Part shown: one piece after another, positions 23,202 through 33,965 of the stretch
Numbering within the stretch: the stretch's first letter is position 1
How the letters are laid out: each line of letters starts with the position of its first letter
Source: Lottia gigantea
Taxonomy: Eukaryota; Mollusca; Gastropoda; Lottiidae
Reading direction: 5' to 3'
Length of the DNA: 64,000 nt
NCBI RefSeq assembly: GCF_000327385.1
Contig: NW_008708458.1
Location: forward strand, 187,282 to 251,281
The notes under the pieces: model-generated
The model's input: only the letters and a program-made list of their open reading frames with translations
Databases searched by the model: none
What the model was told of the DNA's origin: nothing
Made by a program: the position numbers and the translations under genes

Positions 23202-23474
23202 CTGAAAACATAAGACACATTGAACATTCAATAGGAATGAATACTTTTCTACAGAAAAAGTATAACAAATGTTATAACAAATGAATTACTTGTATACAAA
23301 AACAAACAAATATTCAAAATACACTAAAAAAAATTAAATAGATTCACAAAATAAATTGAGCAGTCAATGTCTGTAAAAAATATATTTTGACTAATTCCAG
23401 AGTAGATTTGTAATTCATTTACTAGAATACACTGATACACATATGTAAAGTATGTAAAGATATTTAACTCCTCC

Positions 23475-23752
23475 TTATTTCAGTTTTAAATTGTGAAGAT
23501 AATCACACTTAAGTTTATGTCTTAAAAGTTGAGTTCTCCAATTAAAACTTTGTCCACATTCACATTTATTTTTGGGCTCAAAATGTTTTCCTGAGACATG
23601 GTCTTTTAAATACTGTTTTTGATTGAAGCTTATTCCACAGATAGGGCAGATATATGCTGATTTATTCGCATTGGGAGAAAATTGATAAGGAATCTGTAAG
23701 ACTGACGTAGAATCTTCAAAGTCATTGGAACACGATAAAATATAGTCTACAT
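23475..23752 (-). CDS. locus 4 alternative terminal exon, C2H2 module
   Basis: A 278-nt exon after TTGTATATTTCAG, phase 1 (Asp, VDYILSCSNDFEDS). After about 35 linker residues come finger 1, CPICGISFNQKQYLKDHVSG-KH, and an atypical finger 2, CECGQSFNWRTQLLRHKLKC, with only one residue between the first two cysteines and His/Cys candidates at the end. It ends DYLHNLKLK. Because it joins in phase 1, it carries its own linker in place of an adaptor exon. Confidence 0.82.
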
Positions 23753-24167
23753 CTGAAATATACAATATTGTGAAATAAACCAAAATTGTGCAAAAAGAAT
23801 TTTGTATTCAGAACAGAATTTTTTATTCACAAACTGATTACGTTTGATAAAACCTTCATTTCACTCTTAGATATCCTCAAATTATTTGTACTTGTTTATG
23901 GGTTTGAAATATATAAAACACACAGTAATTTTCAAGATCCTTAACTTACTTTAAGAAAGAAATAGAATATGAAATTTAATTATAGGAACAAATTGCTTTC
24001 CATTATTAAGACCAAAAGACATTTTCTTCAAGTATGTCAAAAATAGTCTACAATGGTCAAATTGCATTAAAAATATTTATCTTTGTAAAAACGTTGCTCT
24101 GAAATTCATCCCTTTAGCAAATATATTTTTGGATATTTATAATAATATACATATATACAAAAACCCA

Positions 24168-24562
24168 TTAACAATTATCATGTACCTTAGTTTTTTGATG
24201 ATATTCTTCTAATATCTTATCACGTTGTGACAAAATACGACAGGTTGTTGGTTGACTAATTCCAAATTGTTTGGCTAAAGCTGATTGAGAAAGTCTATAG
24301 TTTGAAGAAGAATCAAAATCTGCCATTTGAATCAACTGAACTTTCTCTTCTAATGATAATCTTTTAGTTTGAAAAGCAGTCAATCTTTGCACATTGGTTA
24401 AACAATCGAGAATTTGACTTTTTTCATTTAAATACCCTTGAACTTGTGCCTCATCAATTTGGAAACGTTGAGATAACTCTTGGATTGTTGGTCGGGGAAC
24501 TTCACTACTTGCTGTTAATAAATCTACGATTCGATTAGACTTCAAACCTGTTGCCATATGGT
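24168..24562 (-). CDS. locus 4 alternative terminal exon, tandem HTH modules
   Basis: A 395-nt exon after ATCATTTGAATTTCAG, phase 1 (Asp, HMATGLKSNR), the longest HTH exon in the window. The second half is canonical: LSLEEKVQLIQMADFDSSSN, then AKQFGISQPTTCRILSQRDK and EEYHQK. The first half, RIVDLLTASSEVPRPTIQEL plus SQRFQIDEAQVQGYLNEKSQ, has the same spacing (PRPTIQELSQRFQID against KPSQ-LA-KFGIS) and looks like a diverged second copy, giving two HTH units in one exon. Confidence 0.83.
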
Positions 24563-25813
24563 CTGAAATTCAAATGATAATTTTTCAGTAATTTAAAGAT
24601 TGAAGTTTGTGTTTTTTTGTGAACATATGCTTTTAATTACATTAGTAATTCAGTTCAGTATATTGACTTAATTTTAGAAAATAGAGAACTTACATTTGTT
24701 TATGCAGCTTTTTACATCTTTCTATGAAATCAAACTTTTATCATGCTTGACTCTTGTCCATTTGAAAGAGTTATCAAAACTTATTAATGATAAACTAATG
24801 TTAATGTTCGATAAAATTCCCCTGTGAGATGATATTTTTTAAAAGAAATTTTATGAATGTTCCAAGAAATATTGAAATATTAACAGCAAGCTATGAATTC
24901 CTAGAATCTCCGCCAGAGTTATTATTGTAGCCAGGGCCATAAATACATGGCAAATGTGGCAAATGTGTCAAATGTCTCATGCCAAATTTGACAATTTAGT
25001 TTTAAATATAAATATCCACCAAATATAGCACTTATCTGCGGTCTATAGTAAAATCCGTTACCAATTGACGTCTATCAAAAGCATTGCGATGATAGGGCAT
25101 AACTAACCTTAAAGACAACAGGATTTATGCCTCATAGAAAAAACCCTAGTTACTGTCCTGTTGGCCTTCAAAAACAGTAGTTTTTTTCTCGAATTCAGTC
25201 AGATAAAAGCTTTCATGCACATCTATCCCAGGATCATTTAAATGTTTTGGAAATTGAAACTTAACAATAGCATTTTAACTAATACTATTTACATCTGCCC
25301 AAAAATTCTGTTGACTGTTTGTGATTGTTTTTAATCGTTTCAAAAACTTCACATCTCTACTTTGGTTTTATAATGAAAATTTCTGTCATTAAACATGTCA
25401 AAATGCCAATCTCTAAAATTTGTCTTTAAGTCACTAGAATATTAATTGGAGAATTCAACTTTTAGAAGAAATAAATAATTATGTGATATTACTAATGAAC
25501 TTTTAAGGATTATAAGTAATATGGCAACAACAGTACACAGGGCGGAGGTTTTCAGACAGACATTTTAGCACAAATCCACATTTGAATATGCAAATGAGCA
25601 CAATATATTGTTCAGTTTTTCACTGGCCCAAAAAACCTGTCACAACCATTGAAGTGCTGTAAAAAACTGAATGAAACACACCATTTTGAAAGTGACAGCA
25701 TTGTTAAGTTTGTAGAAAAGGCAATGGAATGATACTAATACGAAGTTATATGTTCCTAAAGGACAAACAGATATCCAGGTACTAGTATTAGCACTAAATA
25801 AATATATACATAC

Positions 25814-25957
25814 CATTATTATTTGATGTAGAATGATAAACTGATGATGTTGAGATAGCTGGAGAAGGTAGATGAGGTAACATTGCTGATTGACTGGATT
25901 GAAATAGATGCATGCTCTGGTTGTCTATATTTTGACCAGTATCATGGAAATTACTGT
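25814..25957 (-). CDS. locus 4 common exon 2
   Basis: A 144-nt internal exon, phase 1 to phase 1, with acceptor ACTTGTTTTACAG and donor AATG|GTATGTATA. It encodes DSNFHDTGQNIDNQSMHLFQ, then SSQSAMLPHLPSPAISTSSV and YHSTSNNNG. The same length as exon 2 of locus 5, and it shares LPHLPS with exon 2 of locus 2. Confidence 0.84.
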
Positions 25958-26243
25958 CTGTAAAACAAGTTGATATAATCATATAAACAATGCTAAATAA
26001 ATCAATTGTACAGAGAGAACTTATTATTATTTTTCCAATTCAAACTAGAACAATCATTTGCAATCTCAATAACCAAGATGACAAAGCCTAATTACACAAT
26101 TAAGTACTAAAATTAAGCTTTATCAGCTTTTCCATCTCAGTTTGTCAAATATTTCAGGAGACAGAAAGTTGAAAAGTCCCCAGTCAACTTGTCCTATGCT
26201 TTGACAAACCTCTAAAGCTTCAAGCATAGAAACGTATACAAAC

Positions 26244-26873
26244 CTTTGGTAGGTGATGATGATAAGGAATGTTGACTAATTTGAGAAGGAAAGAAACATG
26301 GTAAATTTTCATCTTCATCTGTGGAGGGTTCACGTTTAACCCTGCTTAAATCCACTACTGGTTCACATTTAATGGTACTGCTTGTTTCAGATGTTTGTGG
26401 GGTTGATCTGCGACGGTTGGAAAAGTTTTCATGATGAATTGCAGATTTCTTAGATCTTTTTACAGGTTCTTCTTCATTAAAATTTTGTGACAAACGTTTA
26501 TTATTATCCGATTTGTTGCTAAATTTAGCATTTGAGTTGTTGGAATTTGAAGATTGGGAATCTGTTTCTTTTTCATTTTCACAATTTTCATTTTCTGGGT
26601 TTTTCTTCGATTGATTCTCTGAATGATAACTGTTACTCACAAAAATTGTAGATGATGCATCATTTTTACACACTTTTTCATCCACAATATAATTTATTTT
26701 CTTCGTTTTATCAACTTTCAGATAAAGATGTCCCACAACCTCAATATCATTTCTAAACTCTACATTACTGTGACACAACACTTGAAGATTTCTCACAAGG
26801 GAGTTAATAAAATTTTCAGCCGCAGTTTGATTCATTTTAAGAAGAAATTTTGAAATTCACCATGCAAATATTC
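26244..26873 (-). CDS. locus 4 common first coding exon (conserved N-terminal domain)
   Basis: Coding 26244-26835 (197 codons plus one base), start MNQTAAENF, preceded by 38 nt of 5' UTR and an acceptor at 26874. The domain: FINSLVRNLQVLCHS, IEVVGHLYLKVD, INYIVDEKVCKNDASSTIFV and SNSYHSE. The tail is Asn/Ser/Glu-rich, with a basic PVKRSKKS element (possible nuclear signal), then IKCEPVVDLSRVKREPSTDE: two SUMO-type sites around a VVDLS motif, with acidic residues after the second as in phosphorylation-dependent SUMO sites. The donor is AAAG|GTTTGTAT. Confidence 0.88.
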
Positions 26874-28315
26874 CTGAAATTAGAAAAAAAAAAAGTCATT
26901 AAACATTTTAACATTTGATGTTTCCTGTATCAATTTCTTGAAAAAAGCTATGTCTTCAGTCTTATGCATGAAAGATTAGTTAAGTTATTTGCATAGTGAA
27001 ACATATTATGAAGTATAGATATCCATATGGATGGGCAGGTCATTGTCAATATTTTGAAGTTTGAAGAAGAATATTCCACAAAATGTGACTAAAAGCAAAG
27101 GAGGGAGAATGAAGCTACACGATGGTCATCATGTGATTCAAATTTACAGAAAGTCTTCGTCTTACATTGTCCTTGGGTTGCTGAAAATGAGTACCACAAT
27201 GAAAAAGTTCATATTTTAGAAAAATCTTTTTTCAGATCAAAACCATATCATGCCATGAGTCAAAGACATATTGTGAAATGACAATAGTCTAACAATTCAA
27301 TTCTCCGAGTTTAGTAGAGTATAAGTGAGAGTTTATCCCCTCTTTCCCCTATTTTCTAATGAAAAAAACGAAAACCACAAGGCCAATGGTCTGGAAAGAC
27401 TAATATGAATTAAGCAAATTCTCAACATAAGGGCCTGTGTAAAACTCTACGAGCAAAAAATTATACTAACATGGAACAGTCCCCACACAGCTGTTGCAGA
27501 TCAAGTTACAATTTAGATTAGATCTCTCATCGACAAAATTTATTGACTTTCTAAAGAAGCTGGTTCGATAAGTTGTAAGTATGGATTCTAGTCCTAAATG
27601 TTTTAGTTTTTGGTAGGGAATAATAATATATCCAAGGTTTTGGATCTTACCTCAAAGGAAACAGTCTGTGAAGTGTTGAATAATATCTGTATTCTTCTGA
27701 TTATATCAAAAGTGGAAATATCAGGTGCTTGAACAATGTCTACTAAAGTGGATTAAGTGGACTAGCGAGTAACCGGAAGTGAAGTTGTTTGATATAAGAA
27801 ATTTCAGAATTTTAAATTTTGCCGAATTTCTTTTACTATATCCCACCAAATTGGGACTAATAAGATTATTTCACTATTCAAGGTACTGAAAATGATAGTT
27901 GTGTGCTCCTCACTAAATTCAAATCTGTTCATGTCGAATTAGGCAGATATCCAATTCTCATTGTCTTGATGCCCGTTGGAGGGAAAATGGTCCTATTTCG
28001 TCCTCATTTACATCACTCTAATTTCAATTTCCTGCGTATTTGCTTTGATATTACGAACGATGTTGTTGTGCCTTTTGGCTATTACATAGCTTCATATACT
28101 TGCATTCTCAAACAGACTGTATGCACATGTCTTTATTTTCTTTTTTTTTCTTTGGCCAAATTTGAATAATTGTATAAGCTTATCTTCTTTGGAATCTATA
28201 AGTGAAGCATTTGTAATTCCTACAGAATTATTGTCACATAAGCTTGTTCAATCTTACAGTGAGTGTGATATTGAATAATGACATAAAATTATCTGTTGCT
28301 AATTGTTTATTGCAG
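26874..28315. promoter_or_regulatory. bidirectional promoter region of loci 4 and 5
   Basis: The coding exons of loci 4 (-) and 5 (+) start 1.5 kb apart, head to head, and each has an acceptor just before its ATG, so their first exons must lie here. An ETS-type CCGGAAGTG is at 27773-27781. A - strand donor candidate TTGAG|GTAAGATCC lies at 27651, and a + strand donor candidate TTCAAG|GTACTG at 27882. The first exons themselves are inferred. Confidence 0.5.
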
Positions 28316-28977
28316 GTAATATTTAAAAATGAATACAGACAAGGCATCAAACTTCATCAATTCATTAGTGCGTAACTTACAAGTTTTATGTCACAGTAAT
28401 GTAGACTTCAGTGATAATGTGGAGGTTATTGGACATATTTATCTCAGTGTGGATAAAAGTAAAAAATTTAACTATATCGTTAATGAAAAAGTGTGTAAAA
28501 ATGACGATTCTTCAACAGTATTTGTGAGCAATAGTTTTCATGCAGAAGATCAAAAGAAAAAAGAAGAGAAGAAATCTGCTTGTTCAGAGCAAAAACCAAG
28601 ACCTACACCAGAGCAGTCAAGACATCATCCACATAATCAAAATCAATTTCATACTAGCACAAAACGAAATAGCAATCAGTCAGATAATCATAATTTTAGT
28701 CCTACCATTCAAAGACAAAAGCGACCATCTCATTTGGAATCTCCGCATAGTTCTCATGGTGGTGATAATAAGAAACCAAGAAACGCCCCCTCAGATCATC
28801 CTTCCCATGATTCCCCTAATAAACAAATCAAGCATGAGCCTATGTCTATAGATTTGACTAATGTGAAAGAAGAACCAAGTGAAAATAATGAAATATCAAA
28901 TTTATCATTTGCTGATATCAGTGACACGTCTTGGTCTCATTCTAAACATCAACAAATATCTGAACAGCATTTACAAG
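28316..28977 (+). CDS. locus 5 common first coding exon (conserved N-terminal domain)
   Basis: The acceptor TTGTTTATTGCAG is followed by 13 nt of 5' UTR and the ATG at 28329 (MNTDKASNF); 216 codons plus one base, donor CAAG|GTTTGT. Residues 1-78 are the shared domain: FINSLVRNLQVLCHS, VEVIGHIYLSVD, FNYIVNEKVCKNDDSSTVFV and SNSFHAED. A Lys/Glu-rich and then His/Ser/Asn-rich disordered tail follows, with KQIKHEPMSIDLTNVKEEPS near its end: two SUMO-type sites around SIDLT. This is the clearest copy for defining the domain. No known family is recognised. Confidence 0.9.
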
Positions 28978-29291
28978 GTTTGTATTGTTTAATCATAGTC
29001 GATTTTTCATGATTCATCTACTTTAATGAAAAATCCTGGTCTTGTAAATAAGCAGCGATTTTTCTTCTTTTTTCAACATATTATTAGTATCACTTTTGAT
29101 TATTAACTCAATTTTAGATTACCAGTATCAAAAATACCCCCCCAAATATTGGATTTCATTTCAGCTGATTACTGTAAATGCTTTTTTGATGTAAGCATTC
29201 CTATTATAGCAATTCAAAGAATTAATTGTATAGAGTGAGGTTTGAAGATTAGAATTAAATGTTATAAATATGACACTTTTCTATATTGTAG

Positions 29292-29435
29292 GCAATGATG
29301 ATAGTTTACCAGTGAGTTTTGGAGGTGATAGTGACAATTATGGTATTTATCCTGTAGCAATGTATGACAATAATTTAGGTTCATTAACATCACAGCCTAC
29401 CTCTTCTCAAGATGCAATAGATCAACAGTTTCAAG
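29292..29435 (+). CDS. locus 5 common exon 2
   Basis: A 144-nt internal exon, phase 1 to phase 1, between TTCTATATTGTAG and TTTCAAG|GTATAT. It encodes GNDDSLPVSFGGDSDNYGIY, PVAMYDNNLGSLTSQPTSSQ and DAIDQQFQG. Composition (Ser/Gln/Asp), length and phases match exon 2 of locus 4. The motif IYPVAM recalls IYPVGM in exon 2 of locus 3. Probably an unstructured linker. Confidence 0.84.
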
Positions 29436-31055
29436 GTATATTACCAGGTATATATGTCATTTTATATTTATATACACCACTAGATTCTTCAAGCATTCAG
29501 ACACAATTTTTATATGAAAATGGGAGCTGGGAGCTCATTTGTTCTGGAGACTAGACCCAAAATGTCTGTCAAAAATTCTGGCAGGTGAAACTCTCCGGTT
29601 GAAAGGCAGTTGATATTTTTGGTATCTTTAATGATATAGCCCTGTTATGTTAAATTCTTATCTAATTGTTATGTAATGTAATATGGCTATGATTGTGTCT
29701 TTATTACTTGGTGAATCTAATGGTCTTTCAGAAGTTTTCATGTATGAGAAATAAATTCTTTCGAAATCTAATTTCAGCTAACATCAGTTGTAAAAGAGAA
29801 TGTATTCTAACTTTTGATAGTATTGTTTATACTGTAAAGATGGAATCTGATATACCTCATGCATGAAAACTTCCCATTTATATTGGTATATATATTCAAT
29901 TAAGTATTTGATCCTTTCTTATCTGGTAAAGAAATATTATCGTTTAAATAATGGCTTTACCACCTGATAGAGCTCAGTGTCAACTAACTATAGAATCTTT
30001 CAGGAATAAAATTTGTTCAAATTTAGGTCAACTGTTGTTATTTCTATGCTGTTAATAACATTTTCAAGGTTATAAATTGACTCATAATGTTATACACAAC
30101 GGCACTATATAGATCATTATCAATTTGTATTGTATAAGTGGCAGTACATCTTTGTTGAATAGTAGGGAATAGTGGTGTCAAGTTTTAATTCTGAAAAATG
30201 ACAGATAAGTGAATTAAAGCTTAATCAACTAGGGCAAACTATGAGATGAAAGTATCTCTTTATCATTAGATGTGATTCCTGTGACTTTCTTTATGCATCT
30301 TTTACATGCTTCAGTGTAACATCTACATCTTGTCAATCTTTATTAACTGTAAAAACAATTAGGAGAATGGTACTCAAGTTTTTTTTAGGTTGAACCTTAC
30401 AGACTAGTAGTAATGTCTTGACATATGTTAGCAGACAGTCAAAATACTAAATTCTTTTTTTTGGGAACCTTCATCTGAGGTTCCATTGAACTTGTTTCAA
30501 ATGAAAAGTTTTGTTAAAAAAACATAGGCATCAGGTCTTTAAAAGAAACAGGGCATTAACTGTTATGTTATTTTAAATACCCCATAGTTACTTGATATTG
30601 TAATAGTTAATGAGTTTCAATATATCCATTAATAACGAAACATTAAATCATTAAAGCATATCTTTTTAAGTTCAATAAATATTCTGAGAAAAATAGTCAG
30701 GTAAACACTTGTGAAATACTTAATAGATCAAAAATAGAAAACAGAACCTCGACTAATTTGTTACTATCTAAGTTTGGAAGTTCTATTGTTGGATTGTTTC
30801 TGCAAAAAGTTGGTGTGTTTGTTTTGTGAATTGTGCATTCAGAAAAGTATGGCTTATATTGGAAATAGTTTTGATAGCTTTTATTCTGTGTTGTTAATAA
30901 AAGAATATAAGGGCCCATATTATAAATAAGGCATTTACAAAGATCACTAGTTAAAATGCATTGAAAGAGACAGAATAAATGATTTTGAATAATAAGCCAA
31001 GGTGATGGAATTTGTCTATGAGTGACTGATGGAAAGATGTGAACTCTTATTTCAG
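29436..31055. other. intron of locus 5
   Basis: A 1.6-kb intron between the common part and the first alternative exon. I see no additional phase-1 exon with an HTH; an open frame on the - strand at 30697-30918 has no domain. Confidence 0.5.
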
Positions 31056-31261
31056 CATATCAAGGTGTGAGTCGTCGTCCGAGAAATGATATGAGTTTAG
31101 AGGATAAGATTAAACTAATCAAGTTTGCTGATAATTGTAATCAAACTCAATCGGCTGTAGCTGAAATATTTAAAGTATCACAACCTACTGTTAGCTATAT
31201 CTTGAGACGGAAAACACAATATCTAGCTGAATATGAAAGTTTGAACAAATCTCAACCATGA
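31056..31261 (+). CDS. locus 5 alternative terminal exon, HTH module 1
   Basis: A 206-nt exon after ACTCTTATTTCAG, phase 1 (Ala, YQGVSRRPRNDMSL). HTH: EDKIKLIKFADNCNQTQSAV, then AEIFKVSQPTVSYILRRKTQ and LAEYESLNKSQP. A canonical CENP-B_N/HTH_psq-like module, 67 residues after the split codon. Confidence 0.88.
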
Positions 31262-31469
31262 CTTTTTATTGTGATTGTGTCAAAGGCAAGATGTGCTTAC
31301 CCCTCCTAGAACACCAAGCACTACGTTACTGCGCGTTACATACAGTGGGCAACAGTTTTAAGATTGTTGGATTTCTGATTTTATGATTTTATGATCAATA
31401 AGTCAGTTTTTCTTGTGAGTGAATGGATTCAGGACAAATAATTATGGACATTTTGTATCTGAATTTCAG

Positions 31470-31714
31470 TGACAACTCTGGCAATGAGAATGCAAATGGA
31501 AGAACTAATGGCTCCCAGAAAGGAAATTACTTTAGAAAATAAGATAAAAATAATCCAGGCATCAGCGACTAAACATGGCGTGAAACAACCTCAACATGCT
31601 CTAGCAATGCAGTTTGGTGTAACACAGCCTGCTATTAGTTACATTCTGAAAAAAAAGGATTCATTCATCAAGGAATATGAGAGGAAATATGGAAAACGAC
31701 CAAAGGACATTTAG
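31470..31714 (+). CDS. locus 5 alternative terminal exon, HTH module 2
   Basis: A 245-nt exon after TATCTGAATTTCAG, phase 1 (Val, TTLAMRMQMEELMAPRKE). HTH: LENKIKIIQASATKHGVKQP, then AMQFGVTQPAISYILKKKDS and KEYERKYGKRPKDI. It has a four-residue insertion (TKHGVKQP) between helices compared with its neighbours and a longer Met-rich lead. Only 82 nt separate its stop from the next exon. Confidence 0.87.
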
Positions 31715-31796
31715 GAAAAAACTTGTTCATGTTAAGAAAGCATGTTACAATGCACTTTGCCAATATTGACATTAACAATCATTATTTTGATTTCAG

Positions 31797-31984
31797 ATCA
31801 AAATTTTGATTTGCGAAGACTGTTTTCCAATGTTCAGCGTATCACTGCTCAACAGAAAGAAGAAATATTAGCAGCCTTGCAATCAGATGAGAAACCAACA
31901 CAAGCTGCTTTAGCAGTGAAATATGGTGTTACAAGACAAGCTATTCATAATCTTGTAAAACGACATTTAAAGAAAAATAGCTGA
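31797..31984 (+). CDS. locus 5 alternative terminal exon, HTH module 3
   Basis: A 188-nt exon after TTATTTTGATTTCAG, phase 1 (Asp, QNFDLRRLFSNVQR). HTH: ITAQQKEEILAALQSDEKPT, then ALAVKYGVTRQAIHNLVKRH and LKKNS. The SQP-TV signature is replaced by TRQAI, and the C-terminal aromatic-acidic segment (YLAEY type) is missing. With the next exon it forms a separate subtype (QAALAVKYGV-RQA). Confidence 0.85.
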
Positions 31985-32416
31985 TTAACTTTTTAGTGAA
32001 TTATTGTTAGTGTTTGTGTCAATTTTAGTGTTTTGGTGAAAACTTAGTGTTCAGTTTTGTTATGTTAAACAGTTGTTTTGATTATATTGTTACATGTGTT
32101 CAATAGTTATGTTCAATGCATATTCCAGTGTTCTGAGTAAATTTCTATTAAGTAAATACTAGTATTATAGACATTAATTAATTATTAGTTATTAATCACA
32201 GTAGTGTTCTTGTGAAGTAATGAAGTACTGGTATATTGGAAAATGTGTCAAGATAATCTAGGGTCTCAATCATAATCATGTATAAGGCTTGTACCAGTAT
32301 CATATTTTTCTGGGTATATTCCTGTACTTTCTTTTTAAAATCCTAAATATATATCTCAAAACCACAGAATATATCCTGTAAAATATGGTAAATGAAATCC
32401 AATTTATTGCTTTCAG

Positions 32417-32592
32417 TTCCTTCAAGGCATACTGCACCGAAACTGAGTACTGAGCAGAGAGAGGAGATTATTCGTGCTCTACAATCAGAATTCAAACCAT
32501 CACAAGCTGCTCTAGCAGTTAAATACGGAGTGTCCAGACAAGCTGTTAATAGTCTTAAAAGGAGATACATTGATAATATTGAATACCAATGA
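32417..32592 (+). CDS. locus 5 alternative terminal exon, HTH module 4
   Basis: A 176-nt exon, the shortest HTH exon, after TTTATTGCTTTCAG; phase 1 (Val, PSRHTAPKLST). HTH: EQREEIIRALQSEFKPSQAA, then AVKYGVSRQAVNSLKRRYID and NIEYQ-stop. Close relative of the exon at 31797. The stop codon lies within the first unit of a 31-bp minisatellite that continues to 33040. Confidence 0.85.
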
Positions 32593-33040
32593 TAAAGTGA
32601 TAAGAAATAATGAATACCAATGATAAAGTGATACGGTAATAAATATTGAATACCAATTATGAAGTGATTAGAAATAATGAATAACAATGATAAAGTGATT
32701 AGAAATAATGAATACCAATGATAAAGTGATTATAAATAATGAATACCAATGATAATAAATAATGAATAACAATGATAAAGTGATTAGAAATAATGAATAC
32801 CAATGATAAAGTGATTATAAATAATGAATACCAATGATAAAGTGATTAGAAATAATGAATACCAATGATAAAGTGATTATAAATAATGAATACCAATGAT
32901 AAAGTGATTAGAAATAATGAATAACAATGATTAAGTGATTAGAAATAGTGAATAACAATGATAAAGTGATTAGAAATAATGAATAACAATGATTAAGTGA
33001 TTAGAAATAATGAATAACAATGATAAAGTGATTAGAAATT
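32578..33040 (+). repeat. 31-bp minisatellite starting at a stop codon
   Basis: About 15 imperfect units of GAATACCAATGATAAAGTGA followed by TTAGAAATAAT, with AAC/ACC and TAGA/TATA variants. The first unit includes the last codons and TGA of the preceding HTH exon, so the array apparently grew out of that exon's 3' end. Confidence 0.85.
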
Positions 33041-33786
33041 AGGATTGTGTTATCTGAAGCAAAGAGTGACAACTACTTACAATAAATAATATACAGCTTT
33101 TTTTTGTCGGGACCACTGATTAGTTTCGACATTCGTTATACACAGAATGTTGGAGTACTCAAAGTTTGTTAAAATGTCATAAGAAGGAAATCATACGGGA
33201 CCAGAAGAAGATGCCCAATTGCGCAGAATGGCAGATTATTCAGATGTATTCTGTAGTTTGAATGTAGGCTATACGAATATCTCCTTGAAGGGGTAAACTT
33301 TTGAACTGTGCCAATACTTCCCACTAATGCTGGGTTTGAACACTGTCTTTTTATGGAAGTGGAACAACCCAGTCCGAAGCCATGGGTTCAAATCCTCCTC
33401 ATGGTAAGAAAAATTATGATGCCTGTGCCAGTGCTTCAGAGTCAACCCAGTGTCAGCTCTCACCCCCTAATACCTAACTATTTGTGTCCAATCATGTGAG
33501 GTGCTTGATACTTGTGGATTTTTTTAAGTGTTTTTAATATTTGTTAAAATTGACATTTATGTAGAATATCATACAGTTGAATTTTCATCTTGACTCTTAA
33601 TTAATAATTTACTAGTTGTGGATATAAAATAACAGCAGATGTTGATATTAATTCAGGAAAGCAAGGAGAGATTTATAATTAAAAATTAGAATAAATGAAT
33701 AACTAATGAAAGTTAATAAAAAGCTGTTACATGTAGTTTTTATGTTTACACAAGAGGAACATTATGGCTTTAATTAACAACCATTT

Positions 33787-33965
33787 AAAGGGATTGTAAA
33801 AAGGTTTTTTAAGTTTTTTATATATAAGGGGCACTGATAGCATCAATTTATACCATTCCAATTTTCAATTAGACTTGCAATTTCCTGCAATTCCCCTAAA
33901 ACTATGTGATTGATAACTAACGGCAAAATATTATGCTTTTATCACATAAGGCCCTGAAACCTTTA
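33787..33965. repeat. MITE-like element (AAAGGGATTGT family), copy 3
   Basis: It starts AAAGGGATTGTAAAAAGGTT and shares CCATTCCAATTTTCA and CTAAAACTA blocks with the copies at 2315 and 19276. The right end is not clearly preserved. Confidence 0.5.

Larger units (their letters stand above)
22987..26873 (-). other. locus 4: gene with mixed HTH and C2H2 terminal exons
   Basis: Transcription unit on the - strand. Exon 1 (coding 26244-26835) and exon 2 (25814-25957) give 245 common codons plus one base. Three alternative phase-1 terminal exons follow: a double-HTH exon (24168), a C2H2 exon (23475) and a psq-type HTH exon (22987). It is the only locus in which a zinc-finger exon joins directly in phase 1 without an adaptor. 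Divergent with locus 5. Confidence 0.8.

Noticed and set aside
33296-33510. tRNA gene or intact SINE at the GGGTTCAAATCC B-box
   Set aside because: No matching A box or cloverleaf could be drawn; at most a SINE remnant.
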